Shown here piece after piece: positions 41,076-41,306 of a stretch of 41,306 nt of DNA. This DNA comes from Sphingomonadaceae bacterium. GTDB taxonomy: Bacteria; Pseudomonadota; Alphaproteobacteria; Sphingomonadales; Sphingomonadaceae. A program made the position numbers and the translations under genes. The first letter of the stretch is position 1; every line of letters begins with the position of its first letter. The notes beneath the pieces are model-generated. The model made no database searches, was not told the DNA's origin, and worked only from the letters and a program-made list of their open reading frames with translations. Location: assembly GCA_024236155.1 (NCBI GenBank), contig JACKLA010000010.1, positions 1 to 41,306 on the forward strand, written 5' to 3'.

Positions 41076-41306
41076 TGTCCTCATGAGTGGTGTAAATCTT
41101 CACGGTGGGGTGGCGGCCACCGTGGGTCTCCGTAAACTGGAGGTTACGACACCTTCACCAATCACGGAGAGACACCACGATGACCGAGGACAGGATGGCA
41201 TTGATTGAGCTGGCTGAAAAGCATGCGGACGGTGATTTACTGAGGGAGCTGGGCGAACTGGTCCTGCAGCGACTGATGGATGCAGAGGCGGAGCAGCGTT
41301 GCGGCG
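41072..41306 (+). mobile_element. IS256-family insertion sequence, left end
   Basis: The left terminus appears to begin near 41072 with GTAGTGTCCTCATGAGTGG, of the form seen at ends of IS256-group elements. Between it and the transposase start is a perfect 8-bp hairpin, CACGGTGG (41101-41108) with CCACCGTG (41117-41124). The element continues past the window edge, so the right terminal repeat and target duplication cannot be checked. Confidence 0.75.
41180..41306 (+). CDS. IS256-family transposase, N-terminal fragment (window edge)
   Basis: The first 42 codons of a transposase: MTEDRMALIELAEKHADG, then LLRELGELVLQRLMDAEAE. This is the standard N-terminus of Mutator/IS256-type transposases, which carry a DDE catalytic domain further on (outside the window). 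A GGAGAG site precedes the ATG at 41180. It runs off the right edge in an open frame. Confidence 0.88.
   Translation, partial: MTEDRMALIELAEKHADGDLLRELGELVLQRLMDAEAEQRCG

Noticed and set aside
1..41306. CRISPR arrays, rRNA or tRNA genes, and antiphage systems.
   Set aside because: No regular spaced repeats, no RNA gene landmarks and no recognised defence protein were seen, apart from the GxxExxY fragment and the IS256 transposase fragment.

Overview
The window is GC-rich DNA that reads like an alphaproteobacterium of the order Sphingomonadales (Erythrobacteraceae/Sphingomonadaceae type). The signs are two large TonB-dependent receptors, a cysD-cysNC-DUF2061-cysQ sulfate operon, an Fds-type NAD-linked formate dehydrogenase, and the short GC-rich hairpin repeats common between genes in that group. 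This placement is inference from gene content; no ribosomal RNA or tRNA gene is visible.

Layout. 0-6 kb holds housekeeping genes: a 3'-truncated GxxExxY gene, a carboxynorspermidine synthase, a PLP-dependent threonine/serine dehydratase, two tandem MAPEG membrane proteins, thioredoxin reductase, a tyrosine-phosphatase-like protein and a one-domain response regulator. 6.0-6.3 kb is a 265-bp MITE-like element with long terminal inverted repeats. 6.3-10.3 kb is a trehalose operon on the minus strand (otsB, a GH15 glycosidase, otsA). 10.3-14.4 kb is a sulfate activation operon (cysD, cysNC, DUF2061, cysQ) behind a structured leader. 14.5-18.9 kb is an iron-uptake set: a Fur-box-like site, a siderophore receptor, a small membrane protein and a PepSY membrane protein. 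18.8-25.2 kb is a formate dehydrogenase operon on the minus strand (fdsG, fdsB, mobA, fdsA, fdsD, fdhD), almost entirely overlapping head to tail.

25.3-40.4 kb is an accessory region for meta-cleavage of an aromatic compound. A minus-strand block of hydratase, acylating acetaldehyde dehydrogenase and hydroxyketoacid aldolase (mhpD, mhpF, mhpE type) sits divergent from an IclR regulator, with a CitE-like lyase beyond it. A second minus-strand block starts with an mhpC-like C-C hydrolase and an mhpB-like class III extradiol dioxygenase. It continues with a two-domain VOC protein that has extradiol ligands, a TonB-dependent receptor, a secreted metallo-beta-lactamase-fold protein, a TAXI-type solute-binding protein and a DUF5519 protein. 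A GntR regulator is divergent from mhpC, and a Baeyer-Villiger-type flavin monooxygenase converges on it. The same palindromic site lies upstream of mhpC and upstream of the monooxygenase, so I infer one GntR regulon.

Together these genes would import a ligand across the outer membrane, oxygenate it, open the ring by one or two different dioxygenases, hydrolyse the product and feed pyruvate and acetyl-CoA to central metabolism. The true substrate cannot be read from the sequence. The right edge (40.9-41.3 kb) is an IS256-family insertion sequence whose left end closes a 48-codon reading frame.
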